Assembly: GCF_001613445.1 (NCBI RefSeq)
Contig: NZ_BDCJ01000023.1
Coordinates: forward strand, 16,641 to 80,640
Reading direction: 5' to 3'
DNA from: Nocardia grenadensis NBRC 108939
GTDB taxonomy: Bacteria; Actinomycetota; Actinomycetes; Mycobacteriales; Mycobacteriaceae
Length of the DNA: 64,000 bases
The notes beneath the pieces were generated by a model, which worked only from the letters and a program-made list of their open reading frames with translations, was not told the DNA's origin and did not search any database. Each line of letters begins with the position of its first letter. Position 1 is the stretch's first letter. This document shows positions 7,142 to 15,746 of the stretch, piece after piece. Position numbers and translations under genes: made by a program.

Positions 7142-9367
7142 ATGGACGACGAGCAGAACGTACTGGCCACCGTGTGGCCGGAGGTGGTCGCGGAGTTGAC
7201 CACCGGTTCGCCCGACGGCGCCATCGGCGCGGTGACCCGAGCTCAGCAGGCCTGGCTCAAACTGGTCAAACCTTTGATGGTCGTCCAGGGCTTCGCGCTG
7301 CTCTCGGTTCCTTCCTCACTCGCTCAGGAGGCCATCGAACGTGACCTGCGTGAACCCATTCTCCGGTCGCTCGGCCGCCGGCTCGGCCCGCAGGTGGAAG
7401 GTCTCGGGGTCCGGATAGCCGCGCCCCTGCCCACCGGATCCGACAACGGTCCGGCCCGGCACGCGCGGATGACCAGTCGCCCGGAGCCGGCTCCCCGGCC
7501 CGACCATTTCGGCAACGGCCGTTCCCGACCGGCACCGTCCACATTTCCCGCGGCCGGACCGGTCGAGACCTCATGGCCGGCCGAGGCCGTGCGCGAACCC
7601 GAGGGCGCTGAGTACCCGGGTCGCGGATACCCACCGGATCCCGGATTCCCGCATCCCGCGGAGATCCCCGGTGAGCCGCGTTTCCCCGGGCGGGGCTTCT
7701 CCCATGAGGCCGAACTGCCGCTGACCGGTGAACTGCCCCACAACCCCACGCTGCCGCGCCCGACCGACCCGCTCGCGGAGGCGCCGCGCCGGTCGACCCT
7801 GCCCGAGCTACCGCACGCCGGAGGCTTTCCTTCCGATCCGGCGCTACCCCGCGATATCGAGGACCCGATCCGGGACGCCTACCCGGCACCACGGTCCTAC
7901 CCCCGCGAGTACACACCGGCCGCGGAATATTCGCGGGACACCGGTTACGAACGGGACCGGGAGTATCCACCCGCGGAATACCTGGACCCCTACGCGGGCA
8001 GCCGGGGCGATATCGGCGATCCGGTGACCAACGGCCGGGAGCGCGGTGCGCCATCGGCCCGGGACGGCGGACCCGAACTGGATCCGCTTCTGCCGCCGCG
8101 ACGTGCCGCCCGGCCCGCCCAGGAAACTCTGTTCACGCCCGACCTCGCCCCCGGTGATCTCGCGCCGCGGGACGAGGTCCGCGATACCGATCGCGACAGC
8201 CTGCGCGAAAGCGTCCGTGACCCGGGGGTCGATCCGGAACCCGATGTGCACCTCGAGGACGAGAAGGTGGTGAACGTCCGGGACTCCTGGCCGACCTTCT
8301 TCGCGAAATCCTCGGGTGCCGGGGATACGGCGAAACCGGCGGCCAGCCTGAACGCGAAGTACACCTTCGAAACGTTCGTCATCGGCGCGTCCAACCGCTT
8401 CGCGCACGCCGCGGCTGTCGCCATCGCCGAAGCCCCGGCCCGCGCCTACAACCCACTGTTCGTCTGGGGTGCGTCGGGGCTCGGTAAAACTCACCTGCTG
8501 CATGCCGCCGGCCACTACGCCCAGCGGCTCTTCCCCGGGATGCGGGTCAAATACGTCTCCACCGAGGAATTCACCAACGACTTCATCAACAGCCTGCGCG
8601 ACGACCGGAAAGTGGCTTTCAAGCGCCGCTACCGGGAGACCGACATCCTGCTGGTCGACGATATCCAGTTCATCGAGGGCAAAGAAGGTATCCAGGAGGA
8701 GTTCTTCCACACCTTCAACACCCTGCACAACGCGAACAAGCAGATCGTGGTCTCCTCGGACCGGCCACCCAAACAGCTGGCCACGCTGGAGGAGCGGCTG
8801 CGCACCCGCTTCGAGTGGGGTCTGATCACCGATGTGCAGCCGCCTGAACTGGAGACGCGGATCGCCATTCTGCGTAAGAAGGCGCGCATGGACCGCCTCG
8901 ATGTGCCGCACGATGTTCTAGAACTCATCGCGAGCCGGGTGGAACGCAATATCCGCGAGCTCGAGGGCGCACTGATCCGGGTGACCGCTTTCGCGTCGTT
9001 GAACGGGCAGCCGCTGGATCAATCGGTGGCCGAGGTGGTGCTGCGCGATCTGATGCCCGAATCACAGGATGTGGAGATCACCGCGTCCACGATCATGGGC
9101 GTCACAGCCGAGTACTTCAATACCTCGATGGACGAACTCACCGGCCCGGGTAAGGCCCGGCCGCTCGCCCAGGCCCGGCAGATCGCGATGTATCTCTGCC
9201 GGGAACTCACCGATCTGTCGCTGCCCAAAATCGGTCAGGCGTTCGGGCGCGACCATACGACGGTCATGTACGCGGAGAAGAAGGTCCGCAAGGAGATGTC
9301 GGAGCGACGCCGGGTGTACGACCAGGTCCAGGAACTCACCGCACGGATCAAACAGCGCTCCCGCTGA
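7142..9367 (+). CDS. dnaA: Chromosomal replication initiator DnaA
   Basis: DnaA binds boxes in oriC, unwinds the AT-rich element and loads the helicase. The product has 741 residues. Domain I is at about 1-95. Domain III follows from about 395 with Walker A GASGLGKT at 443-450 and Walker B LLVDDIQF with Asp506-Asp507. Domain IV ends the protein with the DNA-binding signature GRDHTTVMYA around 702-710. Domain II, about 100-390, is a Pro/Arg/Glu/Tyr-rich low-complexity linker with repeats such as PREYTPAAEYSRD. Mycobacterial DnaA is only about 500 residues, so the linker is roughly 230 residues longer. The ATG has a GGGGAGG site about 8 nt upstream. Confidence 0.98.
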   Translation: MDDEQNVLATVWPEVVAELTTGSPDGAIGAVTRAQQAWLKLVKPLMVVQGFALLSVPSSLAQEAIERDLREPILRSLGRRLGPQVEGLGVRIAAPLPTGSDNGPARHARMTSRPEPAPRPDHFGNGRSRPAPSTFPAAGPVETSWPAEAVREPEGAEYPGRGYPPDPGFPHPAEIPGEPRFPGRGFSHEAELPLTGELPHNPTLPRPTDPLAEAPRRSTLPELPHAGGFPSDPALPRDIEDPIRDAYPAPRSYPREYTPAAEYSRDTGYERDREYPPAEYLDPYAGSRGDIGDPVTNGRERGAPSARDGGPELDPLLPPRRAARPAQETLFTPDLAPGDLAPRDEVRDTDRDSLRESVRDPGVDPEPDVHLEDEKVVNVRDSWPTFFAKSSGAGDTAKPAASLNAKYTFETFVIGASNRFAHAAAVAIAEAPARAYNPLFVWGASGLGKTHLLHAAGHYAQRLFPGMRVKYVSTEEFTNDFINSLRDDRKVAFKRRYRETDILLVDDIQFIEGKEGIQEEFFHTFNTLHNANKQIVVSSDRPPKQLATLEERLRTRFEWGLITDVQPPELETRIAILRKKARMDRLDVPHDVLELIASRVERNIRELEGALIRVTAFASLNGQPLDQSVAEVVLRDLMPESQDVEITASTIMGVTAEYFNTSMDELTGPGKARPLAQARQIAMYLCRELTDLSLPKIGQAFGRDHTTVMYAEKKVRKEMSERRRVYDQVQELTARIKQRSR

Positions 9368-9678
9368 CCGTCGCCCACCCGTCGCGGCCGGCGGCGGGCC
9401 GCACGGGCTTCGGTCGGGGCAGGTGTCTCCGCCCGGTAGCCAGTCGCGGTGCCCACGCCGGCAGCACCGTCGGCGGCACCCGCAGATCGCCTGGCGCGAG
9501 TACGGCGCCCGGGTCCGGGCGCTCGCCGCCGGCTCGGAGTGGGCCTGTTCGTGTGGGCGGCGGTCCTATGCGAACCGGCAGTCGGACGCAGCGGTAGCGA
9601 CGTGGAGGCCGGGACGACCCGGGATCCGAGCGTGGAACCGAACCGGTGGGCAGCCGACGGTTCGGGAGAGGGGCAGGG
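9368..9678. other. Intergenic region after dnaA
   Basis: I see no gene, DnaA box or clear hairpin in this 311-bp stretch between the dnaA stop and the glycolipid-binding pseudogene. Confidence 0.5.
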
Positions 9679-10259
9679 ATGTCGTTCGCCGAACTACCGG
9701 CGACCGCGGCGTGGTCGCATCGGGATGCCCGGCCTGGCTTCGCGGTCGTCTATTTGAGCCGGGATAACGACGGCCATCGCCTGGACGGCTGCACCACCGC
9801 GGTCGAGGACTATCAGACCTGGTTCGTACGCTACGAAACACTGTCGATGCGGGCTGGGCGACCCGTACCGCCCGCATCATCAGCCGATCACCGACCGGGG
9901 TGCATACGGTGCTGATCGAGTCGGACGGCGCCGGACGGTGGCTGATCGACGGTACGGCGGTGCCGGATCCGGACGGTTGCCTCGACGTGGACCTGGAATC
10001 GCCGGCGCTCACCAATACGCTGCCCGTGCACCGCCTGGGACTGCCCGTGGGTGGTCGCGCCGTGGCGCCCACGGTCTATGTCCGCGCGATCGATCTTCCT
10101 GTCGGACGCCTGGAGCAGGAGTACCGGCGCACCGCCGACCACGGCACCCGGCAACGCTACGACTACTCTGCGCCCGCATTCGATTTCGCCTGCCGCTTGA
10201 CCTACGACACGTCGGGCCTCGTGCTGAGCTATCCGGGAATCGCCACCCGCGTCGTCTGA
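9679..10259 (+). pseudogene. Putative glycolipid-binding protein, frameshifted
   Basis: Two overlapping frames together read as one protein of the putative glycolipid-binding family (PF06475 type, about 190 residues). The first frame, from the ATG at 9679, gives MSFAELPATAAWSHRDARPG, then GHRLDGCTTAVEDYQTWFVRY. The second, open to 10259, gives DAGWATRTARIISRSP, HTVLIESDGAGRW, then GCLDVDLESPALTNTLPVHRLGL, RYDYSAPAFDFAC and YPGIATRVV. The switch needs one missing base at about 9841-9845 (CTGTCGATG). No other lesion is visible, so it is either a recent inactivation or a base-calling error. The family's biochemical role is not established. The location, between dnaA and oriC, is unusual for an accessory gene. 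Confidence 0.8.
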
Positions 10260-10654
10260 GCGATCCTATCTCCCCGTGCGGGCTGCTTTGGACCCGTGTG
10301 GGCCGGTCCCGGTTGTCGCCGCTCCCGGGGGGAGAGTGCCTGCCACATCGAAACCCTCACCACTGCTTTCCTTCTGCGACAGGCGCTCGTGCATGCCGTG
10401 GCGCCCGAACGGCCCGATGCCGAGCCGCCTGCCCGCAGGGAAGAGTCGGACGAGGATCATCTCGCCCACCGATCCGATCGCGCTCGCCGGGCGGGGGATC
10501 CATCGGACGCAGGCTTCGAGCCACTCGCCCGGCCCGAAGCATCGGACGGGCGGGCCGGAATCGTAAGTTGTTCCGCCGCAATCCGCTTGGCGGGCCCGAC
10601 GAATCACCCGTTTTCCCGCTGCTCTACCCCGCTTCGACCGGCGTCGGCGTGTCG
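10260..10654. other. Intergenic region left of oriC
   Basis: This 395-bp stretch between the glycolipid-binding pseudogene and the first DnaA-box-like motif has no gene I can support. The frames covering it are uninterrupted only because of GC content. Confidence 0.5.
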
Positions 10655-10868
10655 GAAACATCCACAGGTGTGTCGCTAACAGCCTGTGGGAGCCCTGAAC
10701 TGCGGGTTCGCGGTATCCACACCTGTGGATTCCCCAGGTTGTCCACCGGTCCATCCACAGGATCGGTGGGGTGCTGGGGGCAAGTTGTCCACATGCTGTT
10801 TATCCACAGTTTCCACAGGCGATTTCGTCCACAGCTACTGAACAGCGATGTTCCGGTCAGAGGGTTGG

Positions 10869-10908
10869 GGACAACCTGTGGATTCCTCGAGGAATCCACA
10901 GGTTGTCC
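10869..10908. repeat. Perfect 40-bp palindrome in oriC
   Basis: The left half runs GGACAACCTGTGGATTCCTC and the right half is its exact complement, with no spacer; the centre is CCTCGAGG. Each arm holds a DnaA-box-like nonamer, so the element offers two boxes in inverted orientation and could extrude a cruciform. Confidence 0.95.
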
Positions 10909-11101
10909 ACGGATCCATGCACAGTGTGCACAACTGGCGAGAATCTGGGGACCAAGTTGGGGACGAGCTGTGGACGCGGTGTGGACAACAAAACCTGTCC
11001 ACAGCCGCCCTCGATTCATCCTCGAGTTATCCCCTGGCCATCCACAGGCCGACACGCGGTGTGAACTGCGAAAACAAGCCGAATCCACAGTTTCCACAGG
11101 G

Positions 11102-11148
11102 CCTATTACTACTCCTGTTCTTCATCTAGAAAATTTCTCTTCAAAACA
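11102..11148. promoter_or_regulatory. AT-rich putative DNA unwinding element
   Basis: This is a short AT-rich tract (for example TCATCTAGAAAATTTCTCTT) in an otherwise very GC-rich surrounding. It is flanked on the left by TTTCCACAGG and on the right by a perfect DnaA box at 11154-11162. Composition and position at the edge of the box cluster suggest the site of initial strand opening. Confidence 0.6.
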
Positions 11149-11165
11149 GGCTGTGTGGACAAGTC

Positions 11166-11950
11166 TCGAGCGGACCGCACCGCCCGACAGCGCCCGGAGG
11201 GAGACAAGGAGGGTAGGGGAGGCTCCGGGGGAACGAAGCGATCGCGGGCCGCATACGGCTCTCCCACTGCGCACAGATCTCTCATCTGTTCGGCGTCGAG
11301 GAGCCGGGCCGTCCCCTGTTCGCGCGCCGCGGCGCTCACAGCACCGTTCTCCGGCGCTCGCGCAACCGCCCGGCCCGCGCCACCCGGGCCACTGTCCGAA
11401 GAGACGGAATCCCGTACTCACGACCGGTCGCACGTCCGGGTTTCCGGCCTCCATGCCACACCGAGGGGGAGGGCAGGCGCCGCCCGGACGACGAGAAGTC
11501 GGGCGCCGGCAATTGCTCGAGGTCACTCGCTCCGGATCTGTCCACACCGCTACCGTGGGACGACTGTGGATACGGCCACGCCACGGGGGAGCGCGAATAT
11601 CGGCCATCGCGCCCGGATGATCCACAGCGGCCGCCTCCGCGGTTCATCCACACCGGTACACAACTGATCCGCCCAGGCAGCGGCGATTCGATTCGATTCG
11701 CCCGCCCGGCCTGGCCCGGGCACCGCCGGAGGACGTATCCTCCAGTCGGAGGGGCAGCCGACCGCGCAGCTCTGAACGGGGTACGGTCTGATGTCGGCCG
11801 CTTGTGCCAGACTCCTGGGGCGGCCGGTCCGGTTTTCCGGCCGCCGCATCGACCGCCGTGCCCCGCGCCGGTGGCGGAGTCGGCGCAGCGGGATACACGG
11901 GGGCAGCACAGCCGTCGATCCACACTGAACGGGAGAGGACACCTCGGGCG
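11166..11950. other. oriC-dnaN intergenic region with scattered DnaA-like motifs
   Basis: This 785-bp stretch has no supported gene. Single degenerate box-like motifs continue across it (CTGTCCACACC near 11538, CTGTGGATACG near 11564, GATCCACAGC near 11618, CATCCACACC near 11646, GATCCACACT near 11918). They suggest extended DnaA binding up to dnaN. The dnaN promoter must lie here. Confidence 0.6.
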
Positions 11951-13126
11951 ATGGACCTTGCAGGCATGAAGTTTCGGGTCGCGCGTGAGGATTTCGCGGA
12001 GTCGGTCGCCTGGGTGGCGCGCAGTCTGCCGTCCCGCCCGCCGGTCCCGGTACTCGGCGGAGTCCTGCTGGTCGTGGACGAGGACGGCCTGACCGTCTCC
12101 GGGTTCGACTACGAGGTCTCCGCGCAGATGCGGGTCGCCGCCGAGGTCGCCGGTCCCGGGCGCGTCCTGGTCTCGGGCAAACTGCTGGCCGATATCACCA
12201 AGGCACTGGCCAACAAGCCGGTGGACGTTTCCGTGGACGGCACTCGCGTGCTGATCCAGTGCGGTAGCGCCAAGTTCTCGCTGCCGACCATGCCGGTGGA
12301 GGACTATCCCCAATTGCCGGAGGTGCCGCAGTCGAGCGGGGAACTGGCGGTCGAGGTGTTCGGTGAGGCGGTCGGCCAGGTGGCCGTCGCGGCCGGCCGC
12401 GACGACACGCTGCCCATGCTGACCGGTATCCGGGTCGAGATCGAGGGACCGCAGGTGGTCCTGGCGGCGACCGACCGGTTCCGGCTCGCGGTGCGGCACA
12501 TCCAGTGGCAGCCCGCGCGCGCCGATATCGAGACCGCGGTGCTCATTCCCGCCCGCACCCTGTCCGAGGCCGCCAAGACGCTGGGGGCCTCCGATCGGCC
12601 GGTGCAGCTGTCGCTTGGGTCCGGAGCGGGCGCCGACGGGCTGCTGGGCATCGTCAACGGCGGTCGCCGGACCACCACCCGGCTGCTGGACGCCGAATTC
12701 CCCAAGTTCCGTCAGCTGCTCCCCAAGGAGCACACCTCGATCGCGACGCTGGAGGTCGCCTCGCTCGCCGAGGCGATCAAACGTGTCGCGCTCGTGGCCG
12801 AACGCGGCGCCCAGGTGCGGCTGGAGTTCTCCGGCGAGGGTCTGCTGTTGTCGGCGGGTGGCGACGATGCCGGCCGGGCCGAGGAATGGCTGATGGCCGA
12901 TTTCCGGGGCGAACCGCTGACCATCGCCTTCAACCCCGGCTACCTGATCGACGGCCTGTCCGCGCTGCGGTCCGAGCGGGTCACCTTCGGGTTCACCACA
13001 CCAAGTCGCCCGGCTGTGCTGCTGCCCGCCCGCGAGGAGGAGCCGGAGCCGCTCGATTCCGGTGCGTATCCGGCGCTGGAGAGCGACTACATCTACCTGT
13101 TGATGCCGGTTCGGCTCCCGGGCTGA
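11951..13126 (+). CDS. dnaN: DNA polymerase III beta sliding clamp
   Basis: The beta clamp encircles DNA and tethers the polymerase and repair proteins. The 391-residue protein shows the three-domain clamp layout. Conserved segments include PVLGGVLL, GFDYEVSA, FSLPTMPVEDYP, GRDDTLPMLTGIRVE, ATDRFRLAVR, TTTRLLDAEFPKFRQLLP, AFNPGYLIDGL and the C-terminus YIYLLMPVRLPG. I chose the ATG at 11951 (MDLAGMKFRV). The ATG at 11966 is a possible alternative start. The frame is open further upstream, but without family similarity. Confidence 0.97.
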   Translation: MDLAGMKFRVAREDFAESVAWVARSLPSRPPVPVLGGVLLVVDEDGLTVSGFDYEVSAQMRVAAEVAGPGRVLVSGKLLADITKALANKPVDVSVDGTRVLIQCGSAKFSLPTMPVEDYPQLPEVPQSSGELAVEVFGEAVGQVAVAAGRDDTLPMLTGIRVEIEGPQVVLAATDRFRLAVRHIQWQPARADIETAVLIPARTLSEAAKTLGASDRPVQLSLGSGAGADGLLGIVNGGRRTTTRLLDAEFPKFRQLLPKEHTSIATLEVASLAEAIKRVALVAERGAQVRLEFSGEGLLLSAGGDDAGRAEEWLMADFRGEPLTIAFNPGYLIDGLSALRSERVTFGFTTPSRPAVLLPAREEEPEPLDSGAYPALESDYIYLLMPVRLPG

Positions 13127-13254
13127 GCGGGAGTGGGTTCGGAAACGACGAACCGGCGCACCTCCGCCCGTTACCAGGGGTATGGGTGTACCGTACCTGC
13201 GGTGGCGGTCGGTAGCGATACCTCCGCAAACCACTGCCGCGACCTGCGCTCTCC

Positions 13255-13282
13255 CCAGTTATCCACAGCTGTGGATAACTGG
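13255..13282. promoter_or_regulatory. 28-bp palindrome of two DnaA boxes before recF
   Basis: The left arm CCAGTTATCCACAG and right arm CTGTGGATAACTGG are exact complements without spacer. Each contains a consensus DnaA box (TTATCCACA at 13259-13267, TGTGGATAA at 13270-13278). It lies 28 bp upstream of the recF start, and a further box (TTATCCACA at 13371-13379) lies inside recF. DnaA binding here could control recF or titrate DnaA. Confidence 0.9.
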
Positions 13283-13310
13283 GCTGTCATTTGCCGGATG
13301 GTGTGAACAG

Positions 13311-14525
13311 GTGCATATCCGTGCTCTGACCTTGCGTGATTTCCGATCCTGGGAGCACGCTGAGGTCGAGTTATCCACAGGCCCTACGGTTTTCCTGGGG
13401 GCGAACGGTAACGGCAAGACCAACCTGCTCGAAGCGCTGGGCTATCTGTCCACGCTGGGGTCGCACCGGGTCTCCACCGACGCGCCACTCGTCCGGGCCG
13501 GCGCCGAACGCGCCCGGATCGGCGCGAACGTGGTGCATCTGGGCCGCGAATTGCGGATCGACATCGAACTCAACCGCGGTGCGGCCAACCGGGCCCAGAT
13601 CAACCGGTCTCCGGTGCGCCGGCCGCGTGAGATTCTCGGCATTCTGCACACGGTGTTGTTCGCTCCCGAGGATCTGGCGCTGGTCCGCGGCGACCCTGGG
13701 GAGCGGCGTCGTTTCCTGGACGAGCTGTGCACTGCGCGGCGCCCCGGCCTGGCCGGTGTACGTGCTGATTACGACCGGGTGCTGCGGCAGCGTTCGGCTC
13801 TGTTGAAAACCGCGGGCCGGTCCGCGCGGGCGGATCTGAGCACATTGGATGTCTGGGACGGACATCTGGCGGATCATGCGTCGATCCTGCTCGCGGAGCG
13901 ATTGCGTCTGGTCCACGAACTCCATCCGCATCTCGTCCGCGCGTACGCGGCTCTCGCGCCGGAGTCGCGGCCGGCGGCGATCGGGTACCGCAGCGGGGCG
14001 CTGCCGGCCGACTTACTCGATCCCGGTCGGCCGCCCGATCCCGGGGACGCGGCGCTGTTGGAGGAGGTCCTGCTGCGCGAACTCGCCACCGCGCGGTCGA
14101 AGGAGCTCGAGCGAGGCGTCTGCCTGGTCGGTCCGCATCGGGACGAACTGGAGTTGATGCTCGGCGAAACTCCGGCCAAGGGCTTCGCGAGTCACGGGGA
14201 GTCCTGGTCGTTCGCGCTGGCGCTGCGGCTCGCGGCATTCGAACTGCTCCGCGCGGACGGAGCCGAACCGGTCCTGTTGCTCGACGATGTCTTCGCCGAA
14301 CTCGACCGGCGTCGCCGCACCGCGCTGGCCACGGTGGCGGCGGCCGCCGAGCAGGTACTGATCACCGCGGCCGTCCCCGAGGATGTGCCCGCCGAGCTGA
14401 TCGGTGCGACTCTGCGGGTGACGACCACCGGGGACCCGGAGCATCGGATATCCGGTTTCGCGCCGGATAGTCCGGTCGCCGGAGGCGACCCACCGCCGGC
14501 TGTCGCCGGTGATCCGCCCGGATGA
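13311..14525 (+). CDS. recF: DNA replication and repair protein RecF
   Basis: RecF is an SMC-like ATPase that helps load RecA at gaps through RecFOR. The 404-residue product starts VHIRALTLRDFRSWEHAEVE and has Walker A GANGNGKTNLLEA. It continues with LFAPEDLALVRGDPGERRRFLDELC, the signature region SHGESWSFALALRLAAFELL and Walker B PVLLLDDVFAELD. I chose GTG at 13311, since the LRDFRSW start matches the family; a longer frame from 13182 lacks similarity and would run over the DnaA-box palindrome. The C-terminal 30 residues are Pro/Gly-rich. In many relatives gnd lies between dnaN and recF; here recF follows dnaN after 184 bp. Confidence 0.96.
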   Translation: MHIRALTLRDFRSWEHAEVELSTGPTVFLGANGNGKTNLLEALGYLSTLGSHRVSTDAPLVRAGAERARIGANVVHLGRELRIDIELNRGAANRAQINRSPVRRPREILGILHTVLFAPEDLALVRGDPGERRRFLDELCTARRPGLAGVRADYDRVLRQRSALLKTAGRSARADLSTLDVWDGHLADHASILLAERLRLVHELHPHLVRAYAALAPESRPAAIGYRSGALPADLLDPGRPPDPGDAALLEEVLLRELATARSKELERGVCLVGPHRDELELMLGETPAKGFASHGESWSFALALRLAAFELLRADGAEPVLLLDDVFAELDRRRRTALATVAAAAEQVLITAAVPEDVPAELIGATLRVTTTGDPEHRISGFAPDSPVAGGDPPPAVAGDPPG

Positions 14526-14856
14526 CGGACACGCGCCGCCGCTGTCTTGCATGCGCGCCGGGCCGTTCGTAGAGTGAGCCGGTACACCGGACCGTTATCC
14601 CCCGTCCGGCATCGGAACCAGGTTATCCACAGCCTGTGGATAACCTATTCGACCAGGTCGTCGCCACTTACTCCGGACGGCTGCCCGGTCCATTCGGTGA
14701 AAACCGGAACCGGCACCTGAAATACCGGCCCTGAGCTGCGCGTATTCTCGATGGCTCGGCCTTCGGGCCGATCCGGGAGGCGCGATGCCGGACGCAGGTT
14801 CCCGGATGTGCACAGACTGAGGAAAAACCGGTCGAACCTGGGGATAACTCGCACCG
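14526..14856. other. recF to DUF721-gene intergenic region
   Basis: This 331-bp gap is long for an operon joint. It contains the DnaA-box inverted pair at 14621-14645 and a small hairpin around GGCTCGGCCTTCGGGCCGA (about 14754-14773). No gene is supported. Confidence 0.6.
14621..14645. promoter_or_regulatory. Inverted pair of DnaA boxes
   Basis: The arms GGTTATCCACAG (14621-14632) and CTGTGGATAACC (14634-14645) are exact complements around a single central C. Both contain a perfect DnaA box. It lies between recF and the DUF721 gene and repeats the design of the palindrome at 13255-13282. Confidence 0.9.
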
Positions 14857-15438
14857 GTGAGTGGAGCAGCGATGACCGACCAGCCCGGAACGCCCGGAGG
14901 TGCAACGCCTCCGACCGAACCGGAGTTGCGCGGGGTCGACCTGGCCCGCCGGGCGCTGGAGGATGCTCGGGCGGCGGCACGCGCCAGCGGTAAATCCGTC
15001 GGTCAGGGACGTTCCTCCCCGCGTCGTGGTCTCCGTTCCGGTGCCCGCCGCCGCAGCGGGTGGTCCGGCCCCCGCCCTGACGACCGCGACCCGCAGCCGC
15101 TGTCCAAACTCGCCACCTCGATCGCGCGCAGCCGCGGCTGGTCCACCAAGGTCGCCGAGGGCACAGTGTTCGGGCACTGGTCGGGTGTGGTCGGGGAGGA
15201 CATCGCCGCCCATGCCAAACCGGTCTCTCTCGAGAACGGGGTATTGAGTGTCGCGGCCGAGTCCACGGCCTGGGCCACACAGTTACGCCTGCTGCAGGCG
15301 CAGCTGCTCGCGAAGATCAGCGCGGCGGTGGGGCCCGGGGTGGTGCGTTCACTGCGGATCTCCGGGCCGACAGCGCCGAGCTGGCGTAAAGGGCAACGTC
15401 ATATCCGGGGTCGTGGACCCCGCGATACCTACGGTTAG
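14857..15438 (+). CDS. DUF721 family protein (Rv0004-like)
   Basis: This 193-residue protein belongs to the DUF721 (DciA-related) family, encoded between recF and gyrB in actinobacteria. Some family members load the replicative helicase DnaB, so a replication role is likely but is not shown here. The N-terminal 75 residues are low-complexity and basic. The conserved part includes LSKLATSIARSRGWSTKVAEG, FGHWSGVVGEDIAAHAKPVS, VAAESTAWATQLRLLQAQLL and RISGPTAPSW. The start may be the GTG at 14857 or the ATG at 14872 (MTDQPG). Confidence 0.92.
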   Translation: MSGAAMTDQPGTPGGATPPTEPELRGVDLARRALEDARAAARASGKSVGQGRSSPRRGLRSGARRRSGWSGPRPDDRDPQPLSKLATSIARSRGWSTKVAEGTVFGHWSGVVGEDIAAHAKPVSLENGVLSVAAESTAWATQLRLLQAQLLAKISAAVGPGVVRSLRISGPTAPSWRKGQRHIRGRGPRDTYG

Positions 15439-15746
15439 AACCCGGTTTCACGTGGAACGCGGCCGTGCGTCCGGGGCCCCCGCGCCTCAGTGAACTCTCA
15501 GGCCGAATCTGGTGCTTCGAAACGGCCGCATCGCGAGGGGACCCGTGCCGGTCCGATTTCTCTCACCCAGGAAGCCGTCAGGGGTGTCGCAGGTGCACTG
15601 TAAGTTGGGCCGCGAAGTAGGATGGAACTGTAAATCAGCGGCGATACCCTCGGCGCGTTGCGTGCAGCCCTCTGATCGGTCCCGGGCCCACGTGCGCTGT
15701 CCCACCGCCGTCCCGGGGATCAGCAAGTAAGGAGAGCTACCGACCA
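15439..15746. other. gyrB upstream region
   Basis: A 308-bp gap that must hold the gyrB promoter; no gene is supported. It contains a weak parS-like motif at 15444-15459 (GGTTTCACGTGGAACG, three mismatches) and the gyrB ribosome site AAGGAGAG just before the GTG start. Confidence 0.55.

Larger units (their letters stand above)
10655..11165. other. oriC: Chromosomal replication origin oriC
   Basis: At least a dozen DnaA-box-like nonamers lie here in both orientations. Perfect matches to TTRTCCACA or its complement are at 10785-10793, 10800-10808, 10980-10988 and 11154-11162. Near matches include 10713-10721, 10739-10747, 10903-10911, 11038-11046 and several TTTCCACAG and AATCCACAG motifs. A perfect 40-bp palindrome (10869-10908) presents two boxes face to face. 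The right end is the most AT-rich part of the region (11102-11148), a good candidate for the unwinding element. Position between dnaA and dnaN matches actinobacterial oriC. Confidence 0.95.

Noticed and set aside
10266..10754. A 162-residue frame on the minus strand left of oriC
   Set aside because: It runs into the DnaA-box cluster and has no family similarity.
11336..13234. A 632-residue frame antisense to dnaN
   Set aside because: Shadow of dnaN and the intergenic region; no motif.
15444..15459. parS-like motif upstream of gyrB
   Set aside because: GGTTTCACGTGGAACG has three mismatches including one in the symmetric core. It is mentioned in the gyrB region but not called a site.
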